Shown here piece after piece: positions 30,598-32,107 of a stretch of 32,107 nucleotides of DNA. Under the pieces are notes generated by a model. It worked only from the letters and a program-made list of their open reading frames with translations. It was not told the DNA's origin and ran no database searches. Made by a program: the position numbers and the translations under genes. How positions within the stretch are numbered: the stretch's first letter is position 1; each line of letters starts with the position of its first letter. The stretch lies in assembly GCA_937871825.1 (NCBI GenBank), contig CALMOK010000313.1, positions 1-32,107 of the forward strand. The letters are read 5' to 3'. This stretch comes from an uncultured Alphaproteobacteria bacterium (lineage in GTDB: Bacteria > Pseudomonadota > Alphaproteobacteria > Rhizobiales > Beijerinckiaceae).

Positions 30598-32058
30598 TCA
30601 ACGTGGGTTTGCCGCGTTCGGAGCCGTAGGGGCGACGGGTTCGATCCGGTCGTCGAGCCGGGCGAGGCTTTCGGCCTTCCCCAGCACTTCGAGCACGTTG
30701 AAGATGCCGGGCGAAGTGGACCGCCCCGTCAAGGCCGCCCGCAGCGGCTGGGCCACCTGTCCAAGCTTGGCGCCGCTGCGCTCCGCGTAGGCGCGCACGA
30801 CGTCCTCGGTGGTTGCCGCCGTCCACGTCGCGAGCGCCGCGAAATCGGGCCTGAGGGCCGCCAAATGCTCGGCGCCGCCCTTGGCCAGGATCTCGGCGGC
30901 TTTGGCGTCAAGGGCGAGCGGGCGCTCGGCGTACAGGAATTGAGCGCCGTCGAGCAGTTCCATGAGCGTCTTGGCCCGTTCCTTCAAGCCCCCCATGGCC
31001 GCCAGGAGCTTGGCGCGCAACGCCGGGTCGAGCTTGGCCTCGAGGGCGTCGCCGCCCGGCAGGAACGGCAGCGTATCGACGAACTGCTCTTCCAGCGTGG
31101 CGTCCGGGGTGGCGCGGAGGTAATGGCCGTTCAGGTTCTCGAGCTTGGCGAAGTCGAACCTCGCCGGCGAGCGCCCCACCTGCTCCAGCGAAAAGGCGGC
31201 CGTCATCTCGGCGGTGTCGAAGAACTCCTGATCGCCCTGGCTCCAGCCGAGGCGAACCAGGTAGTTCCGCAGCGCCGCCGGCAGATATCCAAGCGCCCGG
31301 TAGGCGTCGACGCCAAGCGCGCCGTGGCGCTTGGACAGCTTGGCGCCGTCCGCGCCATGGATCAGCGGGATGTGGGCCATGGACGGCACCGGCCAACCAA
31401 GCGCGTCGTAGATCTGGGTTTGTCGCGCCGCGTTGGTGAGGTGATCGTCCCCGCGGATGATCTGGGTCACCCCCATGTCGTGGTCGTCCACCACCACGGC
31501 GAGCATGTAGGTGGGCGACCCGTCGGAGCGCAGCAGCACGAGGTCGTCGAGGTCCTTGTTGGCCCAGGTGACGGTGCCCTGCACCTTGTCGTCGATGCTG
31601 GTCTGCCCGTCCTGCGGGGCGCGCAGCCGGATCACGGGCTTGACGCCGACCGGCGCGTCCGTGGGGTCCCGGTCGCGCCAGCGGCCGTCGTAGCGGGGCG
31701 GCTTGCCGGCCCGCCGGGCTTCCTCGCGCATCGCGTCGAGTTCTTCCGGCGTGGCGTAGCAGCGATAGGCCCGCCCCTCGTCGAGCAGTTGCTCGACGGC
31801 TTCGCGGTGGCGGTCGGCCCGCTGGGCCTGGTAGACCACGTCCCCGTCCCAGCCAAGCCCGAGCCAGTTCAGCCCGTCGATGATGGCCGCGATCGCCGCG
31901 TCGGTGGACCGTTCGCGGTCGGTGTCCTCGATGCGCAGCAGCATCGTGCCGCCGTGCTTGCGGGCGTAAAGCCAGTTGAACAGGGCCGTGCGGGCGCCGC
32001 CGATATGCAGGAAACCCGTGGGGGACGGCGCGAAACGGGTGATGACCTTGTCGGACAT
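30598..32058 (-). CDS. gltX: Glutamyl-tRNA synthetase
   Basis: [33 protein letters not shown] (HIGH-type motif), [20 protein letters not shown] (KMSKS-type motif); start placed at ATG 32058. Confidence 0.96.
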   Translation of the reverse strand: MSDKVITRFAPSPTGFLHIGGARTALFNWLYARKHGGTMLLRIEDTDRERSTDAAIAAIIDGLNWLGLGWDGDVVYQAQRADRHREAVEQLLDEGRAYRCYATPEELDAMREEARRAGKPPRYDGRWRDRDPTDAPVGVKPVIRLRAPQDGQTSIDDKVQGTVTWANKDLDDLVLLRSDGSPTYMLAVVVDDHDMGVTQIIRGDDHLTNAARQTQIYDALGWPVPSMAHIPLIHGADGAKLSKRHGALGVDAYRALGYLPAALRNYLVRLGWSQGDQEFFDTAEMTAAFSLEQVGRSPARFDFAKLENLNGHYLRATPDATLEEQFVDTLPFLPGGDALEAKLDPALRAKLLAAMGGLKERAKTLMELLDGAQFLYAERPLALDAKAAEILAKGGAEHLAALRPDFAALATWTAATTEDVVRAYAERSGAKLGQVAQPLRAALTGRSTSPGIFNVLEVLGKAESLARLDDRIEPVAPTAPNAANPR

Positions 32059-32107
32059 GCGGGATCGGCTCACTTAAATCTTCGAAAATTCCAACAACGC
32101 CAGCCTG

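Noticed and set aside
1-32107. CRISPR arrays, IS elements, integrases, prophage, rRNA or tRNA genes
   Set aside because: No regularly spaced repeats, transposase or integrase motifs, or recognisable tRNA cloverleaf/rRNA sequences were seen; the gene content is housekeeping throughout.

Overview
This is a 32.1 kb chromosomal window from an alphaproteobacterium, most likely Rhizobiales/Hyphomicrobiales (inferred from gene order and protein sequence style). Positions 1-19020 hold a fused str-S10-spc-alpha ribosomal superoperon on the + strand: rpsL-rpsG-fusA-tuf-rpsJ-rplC-rplD-rplW-rplB-rpsS-rplV-rpsC-rplP-rpmC-rpsQ-rplN-rplX-rplE-rpsN-rpsH-rplF-rplR-rpsE-rpmD-rplO-secY-adk-rpsM-rpsK-rpoA-rplQ. 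It ends at a strong intrinsic terminator. Next come a + strand HtrA/Deg protease, rarA and dusA. A - strand cluster follows (PerP/TIGR02281-like aspartic protease, DUF1289 protein, cobS), then cobT (+), a PleC/DivJ/PdhS-like sensor histidine kinase (-), a UDG-superfamily protein with a 4Fe-4S-type cysteine layout (+), a HIT protein (-), citrate synthase (-) and glutamyl-tRNA synthetase (-). I found no mobile elements, CRISPR, rRNA, tRNA or prophage. I see no convincing evidence of a new multi-gene system. The points most worth checking are non-coding: an intrinsic terminator plus mutually exclusive hairpins between rplO and secY, a near-consensus sigma70 promoter and structured leader before rpsM, a long hairpin between tuf and rpsJ, and an unexplained ~480 bp structured intergenic region between the HIT gene and gltA.
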